From Pseudomonas sp. HR96 (GTDB taxonomy: Bacteria; Pseudomonadota; Gammaproteobacteria; Pseudomonadales; Pseudomonadaceae): 64,000 nt of DNA. Below, one piece after another: positions 45,068 to 53,725 of this stretch. Under the pieces are notes generated by a model that was not told the DNA's origin, did no database searches, and saw only the letters and a list, made by a program, of their open reading frames with translations. The stretch spans positions 310,001 to 374,000 of the forward strand of contig NZ_CP139141.1 of the NCBI RefSeq assembly GCF_034059295.1, in the 5' to 3' direction. The translations under genes and the position numbers were made by a program. The first letter of the stretch is position 1. Every line of letters begins with the position of its first letter.

Positions 45068-46428
45068 GAGGCGGATCCTTGGCGGTAATGGGCGCCGGTA
45101 TGTTCGGCGGGCAGGCGTGGGCCTTGTTGGAACAGCTTTTCGCGCAGGGTGCCGGGGGCGTACGCGGTCTTGTACGAGCCGCGGGCCTGGAGCACCGGGA
45201 TCACCAGGTCGATGAAGTCGGCGTAGCTTTCCGGGGTTACGGTTCGGGCGAGGTTGAAGCCATCCAGGCCAGTCTCGGCGATCCAGCTTTCCAGTTCGTC
45301 GGCGACCTGTTCCGGGTTGCCGATCAGGGTGATGTAGCGACCGCCCAGGGCGTGCTGGGCGAGTAGCTTGCGGCGGGTGAAGTCGTTGTTCTGCAGCACC
45401 CGGGTGGCCGATTCGATGGCGTTGCTCTTGACGTGCTGGATCGGCTCGTCGAGCCCGTAGGTGGAGAAGTCGATGGCGGTGGAGGCCGAGTAGTGCGCCA
45501 CGCCGGCCTCTGCACTGGCATAACCGAGGTATTCGGCATGCTTGGCGCGCGCCGCCTGTTCGGTCTCGGCAACGATCACCGTCAGGCCCATGAACACCTT
45601 GACCGCCTGCGGGTCGCGCCCGGCGGCCACGGCGCTGGCGCGGACCTTGTCGACCTGGGCCTTGGTCGCAGCCTTGTCCTGGCCGCTGATGAACACGCAT
45701 TCGGCATGATTGCCGGCGAACTGCAGGCCGCGTGGCGAGCTGCCTGCCTGAAACAGCACCGGCGTGCGCTGCGGCGAAGGCTCGCAGAGGTGGTAGCCCT
45801 CGACCTGATAGAACTCGCCCTGATGCTGGACCTTGTGCACTTTCTCAGGGTGAGCGTAAACCCGCGCAAGCTTGTCGTCGGCCACCGCGTCGTCTTCCCA
45901 GCTGCCCTCCCAGAGCTTGTACAGCACTTGCAGGTATTCGTCGGCCTGGTCATAGCGGCGGTCGTGGGCAACCTGCTCGCGCAGGCCCATGGCGCGGGCG
46001 GCGCTGTCCAGGTAGCCGGTGACGATGTTCCAGCCGACCCGGCCGCGGCTCAGGTGGTCGAGGGTCGACATGCGCCGGGCGAACAGGTAGGGCGTCTCGT
46101 AGCTGAGGTTGGCGGTCAGGCCGAAGCCCAGGTGGCGAGTCACCGCGGCCATGGCCGAGACCAGCAGCAGCGGGTCGTTGACCGGCAGCTGGATGGACTC
46201 GCGCAAAGTCACGTCGACGTTGCCCTCGTACACGTCGTAGACGCCGACGATGTCGGCGATGAACAGGCCGTCGAACAGGCCGCGCTCCAGCAGCCGGGCC
46301 AGCTCGGTCCAGTATTCCAGGGTCTTGTACTGGCTGGAGGTGTCGCGTGGGTGGGTCCACAGGCCATGGTTGATATGGCCGACGCAGTTCATGTTGAAGG
46401 CATTGAGGAGAATCTGCTTCTTGCTCAT
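45064..46428 (-). CDS. LLM-class FMNH2-dependent monooxygenase (DszA/SnaA-like)
   Basis: A 454-residue enzyme of the NtaA/SnaA/DszA branch. LFDGLFIADIVGVYDVY (~51-67), the FGLTANLSYETPYLFARRMSTLDHLSRGRVGWNIVTGYLDSAARAMG core (~101-147) and VLFQAGSSPRGLQFA (~223-237) fit sulfone monooxygenases. Needs a separate flavin reductase. It starts at the stop codon of the DszC-like gene (TGATG). A role in C-S cleavage of imported sulfur compounds is inferred from the operon. Confidence 0.9.
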   Translation of the reverse strand: MSKKQILLNAFNMNCVGHINHGLWTHPRDTSSQYKTLEYWTELARLLERGLFDGLFIADIVGVYDVYEGNVDVTLRESIQLPVNDPLLLVSAMAAVTRHLGFGLTANLSYETPYLFARRMSTLDHLSRGRVGWNIVTGYLDSAARAMGLREQVAHDRRYDQADEYLQVLYKLWEGSWEDDAVADDKLARVYAHPEKVHKVQHQGEFYQVEGYHLCEPSPQRTPVLFQAGSSPRGLQFAGNHAECVFISGQDKAATKAQVDKVRASAVAAGRDPQAVKVFMGLTVIVAETEQAARAKHAEYLGYASAEAGVAHYSASTAIDFSTYGLDEPIQHVKSNAIESATRVLQNNDFTRRKLLAQHALGGRYITLIGNPEQVADELESWIAETGLDGFNLARTVTPESYADFIDLVIPVLQARGSYKTAYAPGTLREKLFQQGPRLPAEHTGAHYRQGSAS

Positions 46429-47633
46429 CAGATCGTGCCTCGCAACGGCGGGTTCTGTTGGTTGAGGTAGTAGTTACCGATGGCGTGGTACTTCCAGCGC
46501 ACCGGGTCGTGCAGGGTGTGCACCCGGGCGTTGCGCCAGTGGCGGTCGAGGCCGTGCTCGGCCAGGGTGGCCTGGGCGCCCGCCAGCTCGAACAGGGCGC
46601 TGCCGGCGGCCAGGGATATCTCGGTGCTGATCGCCCGAGCCTCGGCCACGGCAATCGATGCGGCGGCTACTCGCGCGGCGCTGCTGTCGGCCTGGGCGGC
46701 GTCGAGCACCTCGCCGGCACGCTCCAGCAGCGCTTCGGCGGCGTGCAGGCGGATACTCAACCGGCCCAAGGTGTTGAGCGTCAGTGGGTCGTCGACCGCG
46801 CGTTCATGGCCGGAGTCGATCCACGGTCGGGTGCGCGTGCGCACGAATTGCAGGGTGTCTTCCAGGGCGGCGCGGGCGATGCCGGTGTCGATGGCGGCGT
46901 GGAGAATCTGCGCCAGCGGGCCCACCGTGGTCGGCCGTTCGAAGGCGCTCTGGAAAGGGATGACGTCTTGCGCCGCGACCCAGGCGTTGGCGAAGACCAC
47001 CGAACCACTGCCGGTGGTGCGCTGGCCGAAGCCGCTCCAGTCGTCGATGACCTGCACGCCGGGGCTGTCGGCGCGCACGAAGGCCAGCTGCTGGCGACCC
47101 TCGGCGTCCACCACCGAGGTGGGGATGCGCTGGGCGTAGAGCGCGCCGGTGGAGTAGAACTTGCGCCCGTCGATGCGAAAGCCGTCGCCGTCGGCGGTCA
47201 GCCGTGTGGTGCGATCGTGGGCGGTGCGGGTGCCGCGCTCGGCCAGGGCGTTGCCCAGGCGCTGGCCGGCCAGCACTTCGGCATACAGCCGCTGTTGCTG
47301 GGCCTGGCTGCCGTTCACCCGCAGCACTTCGAGGGCGTAGTAGTGGTTCTGCGGAATCTGCCCCAGCGAAGCGTCGGCGCTGGCGATGCGCCGAACCACC
47401 TCGGCCAGGGTCACATTGGACACCCCGGCGCCGCCGAACGCCTTGGGCACCGTGATGCCCCACAGGCCCGAAGCGCTGAAGGCCGCCAGCTCGGCGAACG
47501 GCAGGCGCCGCTCGCGGTCGCGCAGGGCGCTGTCGGTGCGCAGCCGCTCGGCCAGTTCGGCGGCGGCCTGCAAGGCGTGGGAATCATTGCGGATCAGCGC
47601 GACAGGGCCCTGATCGATGGAATTGTCTGTCAT
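46428..47633 (-). CDS. DszC/SfnB-family flavin monooxygenase, copy 2
   Basis: A 401-residue acyl-CoA-dehydrogenase-fold flavoprotein of the DszC/SfnB type. N-terminal helical domain with LGQIPQNHYYALEVL (~112-126), middle beta domain with KFYSTGALYAQ (~178-188) and DDWSGFGQRTTGSGSVVF (~209-226), C-terminal helical domain with RHWRNARVHTLHDPVRWKYHAIGNYYLNQQNPP. Such proteins use reduced flavin to oxidise sulfides. A close paralogue lies 11 bases upstream. The ATG at 47633 was chosen for its conserved start. Confidence 0.9.
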   Translation of the reverse strand: MTDNSIDQGPVALIRNDSHALQAAAELAERLRTDSALRDRERRLPFAELAAFSASGLWGITVPKAFGGAGVSNVTLAEVVRRIASADASLGQIPQNHYYALEVLRVNGSQAQQQRLYAEVLAGQRLGNALAERGTRTAHDRTTRLTADGDGFRIDGRKFYSTGALYAQRIPTSVVDAEGRQQLAFVRADSPGVQVIDDWSGFGQRTTGSGSVVFANAWVAAQDVIPFQSAFERPTTVGPLAQILHAAIDTGIARAALEDTLQFVRTRTRPWIDSGHERAVDDPLTLNTLGRLSIRLHAAEALLERAGEVLDAAQADSSAARVAAASIAVAEARAISTEISLAAGSALFELAGAQATLAEHGLDRHWRNARVHTLHDPVRWKYHAIGNYYLNQQNPPLRGTI

Positions 47634-47644
47634 GACCTCTGCCT

Positions 47645-48913
47645 CTAGATCCAGGAGTGCCGGGCGGGCCGTTGACCGTTGAGGTACCAGGCACCGACCG
47701 CGTGATATTTCCAGCGCACCGGGTCGTGCAAGGTGTGCACGCGGGCGTTGCGCCAGTGCCGGTCGAGGTTCAGCTCGGCGAGGGTGGCGCTGCTGCCGGC
47801 CAGCTCGAAGAGCTTTTCGCTGGCTTGCAGGCTGATCTCGGTGGTCAGCACCTTGGCTTCGGCCACGGCGATCGAGGCACGCGCCGCAGCGTCGGCATCG
47901 ATGGGCTGGCGGCGGATCTCGTCGAGCACGCGCGCCGCTTTGCGCAGCAGGGCCTGGGCGGCATGCAGTTCGAGCTTGAGGCGGCCGATGTCGGCGATCA
48001 CATAGAGGTCGTCGCTGGCGCGCTCGACGTGGGCGTCGATCCAGGGGCGCGCGCGGCTGCGGACGAACTCGAGGGTGTCGTCGATGGCGGCTTCGGCAAT
48101 GCCGGCGTCGATGGCGGCCTGGATCAGCTGCGAGATCGCGCCCTGGATGTTGGGCACCTCGGCCAGCCGCCAGATCTCCACCACCTGCCCAGCCGGCACC
48201 GCGACGTCCTCCAGCAGCACGGTGCCGCTGGCGGTGGTGCGCTGGCCAAAACCTGACCAATCGTCGACGATGCGCAAGCCCGGGCTGCCTCGGCGAATGA
48301 ACGCCATCACCACGCGGCCCTCGTCGTTCACCGCCTTGACCGCCACCCAATGGGCGAACAGCGCGCCAGTGGAGTAGAACTTCTGGCCGCTGACGCGATA
48401 CCCGTCTGCGTCGGCGACCAGGCGGGCCTTGAGTTCCAGGGTGTTCTTGTTGCCGCGTTCCGGGCCGCCGTTGCCGATGCGCGCGCCCTCGAGCACGCTT
48501 TGAAACAGCAGGCGCTGTTGCGCCGGAGTGGCGGCGGCGGCCAGCATGGAGAGGATCGCGAAATGATTCTGCGGGATCTGGCCCAGCGCCGGGTCGGCGG
48601 CGCTGATGATGCGAAAGACCTCCGCCACGGTTTGCAGGCTGACCTGGGGGCCGCCGAACTCGCGGTCGATGAGGATGCTGCCCAGGCCGCTGGTGCTGAA
48701 CCGTTGGATTTCGGCCCAAGGCAACTCGCGCTCGCGGTCGCGATGCGCCGCCCCTGGACGGGCATGGTCGGCCAGCTCGCGCGCGGCGGCCAGGGCCTGT
48801 TCATCGTTGGCCAGGACCTTGGCCGGCAACAGCGGCGGCGCAATGTCCTGAATGGTTTGTGCAGCGCCATCCAGCGCAGCCCTGGCGTTAGGCACCGGGG
48901 TGATAGTGACCAT
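47645..48913 (-). CDS. DszC/SfnB-family flavin monooxygenase, copy 1
   Basis: A 422-residue paralogue of the adjacent gene with co-linear motifs: LGQIPQNHFAILSML, KFYSTGALFAHWV, VDDWSGFGQRTTASGTVLLEDV and RHWRNARVHTLHDPVRWKYHAVGAWYLNGQRP. First gene of the operon dszC-dszC-LLM-metQ-metN-metI. SfnB-type proteins are induced by sulfur limitation; the two copies may form a heteromer or act on successive substrates (inference). Confidence 0.9.
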   Translation of the reverse strand: MVTITPVPNARAALDGAAQTIQDIAPPLLPAKVLANDEQALAAARELADHARPGAAHRDRERELPWAEIQRFSTSGLGSILIDREFGGPQVSLQTVAEVFRIISAADPALGQIPQNHFAILSMLAAAATPAQQRLLFQSVLEGARIGNGGPERGNKNTLELKARLVADADGYRVSGQKFYSTGALFAHWVAVKAVNDEGRVVMAFIRRGSPGLRIVDDWSGFGQRTTASGTVLLEDVAVPAGQVVEIWRLAEVPNIQGAISQLIQAAIDAGIAEAAIDDTLEFVRSRARPWIDAHVERASDDLYVIADIGRLKLELHAAQALLRKAARVLDEIRRQPIDADAAARASIAVAEAKVLTTEISLQASEKLFELAGSSATLAELNLDRHWRNARVHTLHDPVRWKYHAVGAWYLNGQRPARHSWI

Positions 48914-49097
48914 ACCGTCCTCACATGATTGCCCGCGCCACGTGTGTCGCGGCGGTTGTCTTCAAGGGGGTCCGGTGGTCCGGTGCATATACCTTAAGTG
49001 CGTATAAAAATTAAAACTAGTAACGTTTGGGTATATGGATAGAAGGGATGTGGAGAACCGCATGGCTTGCCTGGATGTTCAATATGACCACCATCTG

Positions 49098-49124
49098 CCG
49101 CCCGCGCGGCCGGTGGCGGCCATC
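49098..49124. repeat. GC-rich palindrome related to the repeats at 8189-8339
   Basis: GCCGCC and GGCGGC frame a GCGCGGCC core, and the left half GCCGCCCGCGCGGCC matches the arm at 8320-8334. It lies in the 232-base gap between the DszC operon start and the cystine ATPase end and may serve as a REP or a terminator for tcyN. Confidence 0.5.
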
Positions 49125-49145
49125 GCGCTATCTCCAGACTCAGAC

Positions 49146-49895
49146 CTACCGATGCGCCAGGAACTTGCTCAGAAACTGCCGGGTCCGCTCCTGCTGCGGG
49201 TTTTCGAACAATGTCTTGGCTTCGCCCTGTTCGACGATCACCCCCTGGTCGAAGAACACCACGCGGTTGGCCACATCCCGGGCGAACTGCATCTCGTGGG
49301 TGACGATGACCATGGTGCGGCGTTCTTCGGCCAGGCCGCGGATGGTGGCCAGTACTTCGCCAACCAGCTCCGGGTCCAGTGCCGAAGTCGGCTCGTCGAA
49401 CAGAATCACCTGCGGCTCCATGGCCAGCGCGCGGGCGATCGCCACCCGCTGTTGCTGGCCGCCGGACAGGCGTCGCGGGTAGGCGTCTTCCTTGCCCGCC
49501 AGGCCGACCTTGGCCAGCAGTTTGCGGCCCAGGCCCAGAGCCTGCTCGCGGGGCATCTTCTTGACCACGATCGGCCCTTCGACCACGTTCTCCAACGCCG
49601 TGCGATGGGGGAACAGGTTGAAGTTCTGGAACACGAAGCCGACCTGCTGGCGCAGCTTGCGAATCAGCCCTTGCTGCTGGCTCAGATTGCGACCGGCATC
49701 GATCTGAATGTCGCCGATCCTGATCCGGCCGCTGCTCGGCTCTTCAAGCAGGTTGAGGCAGCGCAGGAAGGTGGTCTTGCCCGAGCCGCTGGGGCCAATG
49801 ATGGCCACCACTTCACCTGCGGCAATGGTCAGGTCGATGCCCTTGAGCACGGTGTTGCCGTTGAATTGCTTGGTCAGCTTTTCCACCACGATCAT
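49146..49895 (-). CDS. tcyN: L-cystine-type ABC transporter ATPase TcyN
   Basis: A 249-residue polar-amino-acid-type ATPase. Walker A is GPSGSGKTT (34-42), the Q-loop FVFQNFNLFPHRTALENV, the signature LSGGQQQR and Walker B VILFDEPTSALDPELVGEV. It ends in LFENPQQERTRQFLSKFL, typical of YecC/TcyN. Last gene of the dcyD-tcyJ-tcyL-tcyN group, six bases after tcyL. Confidence 0.92.
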   Translation of the reverse strand: MIVVEKLTKQFNGNTVLKGIDLTIAAGEVVAIIGPSGSGKTTFLRCLNLLEEPSSGRIRIGDIQIDAGRNLSQQQGLIRKLRQQVGFVFQNFNLFPHRTALENVVEGPIVVKKMPREQALGLGRKLLAKVGLAGKEDAYPRRLSGGQQQRVAIARALAMEPQVILFDEPTSALDPELVGEVLATIRGLAEERRTMVIVTHEMQFARDVANRVVFFDQGVIVEQGEAKTLFENPQQERTRQFLSKFLAHR

Positions 49896-49901
49896 GCCGC
49901 G

Positions 49902-50567
49902 TTACTCCTGGTCGTGGCGGTTGACCCGCACTTCGAGACGGTGTTGCACATGCGCCAGCAGGCTTGCCAGTATCCAGTACAGCAGCGCAGCGGCCAGGTA
50001 CATGGTGAATACTTCGAAGGTGCGCGCAGTAATCAGCTGCGCCTGGCGAAATAGCTCAGGTACCTGGATAGTGGCCGCCAGCGCCGTGTCCTTGACCAGC
50101 GAGATGAAGCTGTTGCCCAAGGGCGGCAGGGCCGTGCGCGCCGCCTGCGGCAGGATAGCCCGGCGCAGGGTCTGCGCGCGGGTCATGCCGATGCTGGCGG
50201 CGGCTTCCCACTGGCCGCGTTCGATGGAGCTGATCGCCGCACGGAGGATTTCACAGGCGTAGGCGGCCATGTTCAGCGAGAAGCCGATCAGCGCCGCCGA
50301 CAGAGGCTCCAGCTCGATGCCCAGCTCCGGCAGGCCGTAGTAGATCACGAACAACTGCACCAGCAGCGGCGTGCCGCGAAAGAACGACACGTAGATGCGC
50401 GCGACCCAGCCGATCACCGGCAAGGTCGACAGGCGCATCAGCGCCAGGGCAAAACCCAGCAGCAGGCCGAAGAACATGCCCCCCAGGCTGAGGATCACGG
50501 TGTAGTAGGCGCCCTTGAGCAGAAAGGGCGCCGAATCCAGCATCAGCTGCAGGCTGTTCTCGATCAT
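49902..50567 (-). CDS. tcyL: L-cystine-type ABC transporter permease TcyL
   Basis: A 221-residue HEQRo/His-Glu-Gln type permease with YVSFFRGTPLLVQLFVIYYGLPELG and FSLNMAAYACEILRAAISSIERGQWEAAASIGMTRAQTLRRAILPQA, as in E. coli YecS. Overlaps tcyJ by four bases, which indicates translational coupling. Confidence 0.93.
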   Translation of the reverse strand: MIENSLQLMLDSAPFLLKGAYYTVILSLGGMFFGLLLGFALALMRLSTLPVIGWVARIYVSFFRGTPLLVQLFVIYYGLPELGIELEPLSAALIGFSLNMAAYACEILRAAISSIERGQWEAAASIGMTRAQTLRRAILPQAARTALPPLGNSFISLVKDTALAATIQVPELFRQAQLITARTFEVFTMYLAAALLYWILASLLAHVQHRLEVRVNRHDQE

Positions 50568-51361
50568 TGCGTGACGTCAGCGCCGAAGTACTTGTTGGAA
50601 AGCGCCTGCAGGGTACCGTCGGCGCGCAGCTGGTCGATGGCGGTGTTGATCGCTGCCACCAGCTCCGGCTCGCCTTTGCGCAGGGTCACACCGGCTTCCT
50701 GACGGGAGAAGACCGGGCCGGCGACGGCCAGGGTGTCGTTGGTTTTCTTGATCAGTTCCAGCGCGGCCAGGCGGTCGACGAGGATCGCGTCGATACGGCC
50801 GATGCGCAGGTCCTGATACTTGGTCGGATCATCGTCGTAGGTCTTGATGATTGCCTGTGGAACGTTGTCCTTGAGCCACTGCTCATAGTTGGTGCCCAGC
50901 CCCAGGCCGACTTTCTTGCCCGCCAGGTCCTCGGGCTTGGTGATGGAAGCCGCCTTGTCTTTCTTGGTCAGCGCCTGGATGCCGGACACGGTGTAGGGTT
51001 CGGAGAAGTCGTACTTCTTCTTGCGCTCCTCGGAGATGGTCACCTGGTTGATCACCACGTCCAGGCGCTTGGACTCCAGGGCTGCGAGGATGCCATCCCA
51101 CTTGCTTGGCTGGAACTTGACCTTGACCCCCAGTTTCTTGGCCAGATCGTTGGCGAATTCCACTTCGAAACCGGCCAGCTTGCCGTTCTCGTCCTGGAAG
51201 CTGAACGGTGGGTAGGTGCCTTCCAGGCCAACGGTGATCTCGCCTTTTTCCTTGATCTTTTGCAGTTGGTCGCCGGCCATCGCCTGGCCGACCATCGCCG
51301 AACCCAGCGCCAGGCCAAGGCCAGCCATCAGAAAGTGTTTGCGCAGTGCGGAAAAAGTCAT
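50564..51361 (-). CDS. tcyJ: Cystine-binding protein TcyJ (FliY)
   Basis: A 265-residue periplasmic binding protein. Signal peptide residues 1-29 (ending AMA-GD), then KIKEKGEITVGLEGTYPPFSF and DVVINQVTISEERKKKYDFSEPYTVSG, close to E. coli FliY/TcyJ. It binds L-cystine and related disulfides. The ATG at 51361 was preferred over an upstream in-frame start because it begins the signal peptide. It lies 103 bases downstream of the D-cysteine desulfhydrase gene. Confidence 0.93.
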   Translation of the reverse strand: MTFSALRKHFLMAGLGLALGSAMVGQAMAGDQLQKIKEKGEITVGLEGTYPPFSFQDENGKLAGFEVEFANDLAKKLGVKVKFQPSKWDGILAALESKRLDVVINQVTISEERKKKYDFSEPYTVSGIQALTKKDKAASITKPEDLAGKKVGLGLGTNYEQWLKDNVPQAIIKTYDDDPTKYQDLRIGRIDAILVDRLAALELIKKTNDTLAVAGPVFSRQEAGVTLRKGEPELVAAINTAIDQLRADGTLQALSNKYFGADVTQ

Positions 51362-51464
51362 GTGCAGCCCCTGTGTTGTTGTAGGAATGACGTTCAGATC
51401 TGATGTTGCGGGCGCCACTATAAAGCGGCCGTTTTAGCGTTGAAAATAATAAAAAACAATTTTC

Positions 51465-52481
51465 TTATGCGTTTATTTCCGAATGCTCGTTCCAGACGTC
51501 GGGATAGGCGAACAACGCCGGCGCGCCGCCGGTGTGCAGGAAGATCACCGGCCCTTCGGCGAAGCGCCCGCGAGCCACGCCGTCGAGTAGCCCGGCCATG
51601 GCCTTGCCGGTGTAGACCGGGTCCAGCAGCAGGCCTTCCTGGGCCGCCAGCAACTTGACTGCCGCCAGGGTGCCGGCGTTCGGTTCACCGTAGCGCGGGC
51701 CGTAGTATTCATCCCACAAGGTCACCGCGAAGCTCGCTGGCAGCGCCATGTCGAGACATTGCGCGGTGGCCTGGGCGAGCTGTTCCACCTTGGGCCGCTG
51801 GGTCGCCTGCGGGCGCGACACGGTAACGCCGATCACTGGCAGGTCCGGGTATTGCTCGCCGAGGCCCAGGGCCAGCCCGGCATGGGTGCCGGCGCTGCCC
51901 GACGCCAGCAGCACGGCGGCGAAGTCCAGGCCCGTGGCCTCGATCTGCTGCGCCAGCTCCAGGCCCGCGCGCACGTAACCCAGAGCGCCCAACGGGTTGG
52001 AGCCACCGATGGGCACGATGTAGGGGCGTTTGCCGGCTGCGCTCAGGCGCTCAGCCAGTGCTTGCAGCTGGGCGTCGGCGTGGTCGAGACTGTCGACCCG
52101 CTCGACCTGGGCGCCGAACAGATCCAGCAGCAGCCGGTTGCCGTTGCCCAGATAGCTGACCTGGTCCGTGGCGATGGGGTTCTCCAGCAGCGCCACGCAG
52201 CCCAGGCCCAGTTGCGCGGCGAGGGCGGCGGTCTGGCGCACGTGGTTGGACTGGATCGCGCCAGCGGTGACCAGGGTGTCGGCACCTTGCGCCTGGGCAT
52301 CGGCGGCCAGGTACTCAAGCTTGCGCAGCTTGTTGCCGCCCATGGCCAGCGGCGTGGTGTCGTCGCGCTTGACGTAGATGTCGCGCCCCAGCCGCTGCGA
52401 CAAGCGCGGCAGCTTGTGCAAGGCCGTCGGCGCGGTGAGCAGGTCCAGGCGGGGGAAGCGGGCAAGGCGTTGGCTGAGCAT
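51465..52481 (-). CDS. dcyD: D-cysteine desulfhydrase
   Basis: A 338-residue fold-type II PLP enzyme of the ACC-deaminase/DcyD family that degrades D-cysteine to pyruvate, sulfide and ammonia. The PLP lysine is Lys51 in [11 protein letters not shown]; the [16 protein letters not shown] (~71-86) and [14 protein letters not shown] phosphate loop follow. Neighbouring cystine uptake genes match the E. coli dcyD-tcyJ pairing, so it releases sulfide from imported D-cystine. Confidence 0.93.
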   Translation of the reverse strand: MLSQRLARFPRLDLLTAPTALHKLPRLSQRLGRDIYVKRDDTTPLAMGGNKLRKLEYLAADAQAQGADTLVTAGAIQSNHVRQTAALAAQLGLGCVALLENPIATDQVSYLGNGNRLLLDLFGAQVERVDSLDHADAQLQALAERLSAAGKRPYIVPIGGSNPLGALGYVRAGLELAQQIEATGLDFAAVLLASGSAGTHAGLALGLGEQYPDLPVIGVTVSRPQATQRPKVEQLAQATAQCLDMALPASFAVTLWDEYYGPRYGEPNAGTLAAVKLLAAQEGLLLDPVYTGKAMAGLLDGVARGRFAEGPVIFLHTGGAPALFAYPDVWNEHSEINA

Positions 52482-52683
52482 GGGGGCGTTCCAGGGTTCT
52501 GTGTGCGCGGTGGACTATAGCAAGTGCGCCCGGCAACACGGAACGGCGCGTGCGGGCTTATGCTCTGATACGTACCGTCTTGCACAAAGTGTTCTTTTTG
52601 CCACCCCGGCTTTTACCGTATCGTGGGCGCCGCCAGGCGCTTCGCCACCCGTTGAGCCGCCCGTTGAACCGCAGGAGTTGACC

Positions 52684-53616
52684 GTGAACGACATTTCTCA
52701 ACCGCGCAAAGGCCATTGGCAGCTGCAGGCCATCGTCGGCCAGCTGCGCTCGGCCCGTGACGACTGGCGTCGGCAGAACGGACGCAGCTGTGGCCAACAG
52801 GGCGGCCGCGAGCTGCCCTCCCGCGAGGCGATCAAGACCATCCTCGAGCAGCTCTGCGGCGCGCTGTTTCCCATGCGCCTGGGCCCGGTGGACCTGCGTG
52901 AGGAGAGCGAAGACTTCTATGTCGGCCATACCCTGGATGCCGCCCTCAACGCGCTGCTGATCCAGGCTCGCCTGGAACTGCGCTACGCCGCCCGGCACGG
53001 CAACTGCGACTACGTCGAGGTGGATGCCCACGCCGTGCGCCTGACCCAGGAGTTCGCCGCAGCGCTGCCGCAACTGCGCCGGGTGCTGGACACCGACGTG
53101 CTGGCCGCCTACCGCGGCGACCCGGCGGCGCGCAGCGTCGACGAAGTGCTGCTGTGCTACCCCGGCGTGCTGGCGGTCATCCACCATCGCCTGGCTCATC
53201 ACCTGTACCGCGCCGGCCTGCCCTTGCTGGCGCGCATCAGCTCGGAGCTGGCCCACTCGGCCACCGGCATCGACATCCATCCCGGCGCGCAGATCGGCCC
53301 AAGCTTCTTCATCGACCACGGGACGGGCGTGGTGATCGGCGAAACGGCGATCATCGGCGAGCGCGTGCGCATCTATCAGGCGGTCACCCTGGGCGCCAAA
53401 CGCTTCCCGGCCGACGAGGCGGGCAACCTGCAGAAGGGCCACCCACGCCACCCCATCGTCGAAGACGACGTGGTCATCTACGCCGGGGCAACCATCCTTG
53501 GCCGAGTCACCATCGGCCAGGGCTCGACCATCGGCGGCAATGTCTGGCTGACCCGCAGCGTACCGGCCGGCAGCAACGTGACCCAGGCCAATGCCCAGCA
53601 TGACGGCACTGTCTGA
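52684..53616 (+). CDS. epsC: Serine O-acetyltransferase, EpsC type
   Basis: A 310-residue hexapeptide-repeat acetyltransferase that makes O-acetylserine, the acceptor of sulfide in cysteine synthesis. An N-terminal helical region (~1-175) precedes left-handed beta-helix repeats (~195-300) with HPGAQIGPSFFIDHGTGVVIGETAIIGERVRIYQAVTLGAKRF. The start is a GTG with AGGAG six bases before it; the frame is open far upstream but family alignment favours this start. Divergent from dcyD. Confidence 0.9.
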   Translation: MNDISQPRKGHWQLQAIVGQLRSARDDWRRQNGRSCGQQGGRELPSREAIKTILEQLCGALFPMRLGPVDLREESEDFYVGHTLDAALNALLIQARLELRYAARHGNCDYVEVDAHAVRLTQEFAAALPQLRRVLDTDVLAAYRGDPAARSVDEVLLCYPGVLAVIHHRLAHHLYRAGLPLLARISSELAHSATGIDIHPGAQIGPSFFIDHGTGVVIGETAIIGERVRIYQAVTLGAKRFPADEAGNLQKGHPRHPIVEDDVVIYAGATILGRVTIGQGSTIGGNVWLTRSVPAGSNVTQANAQHDGTV

Positions 53617-53725
53617 CCGGGCCCGACAGGCTGCGCCGAGGGCGCACTCATCGCACGGATTAGGCCTGAGCGGCTATCCGTGTTTAAATTGAACGCTTGT
53701 TCAATAAAAGCAGAGCAGGCTTCTG

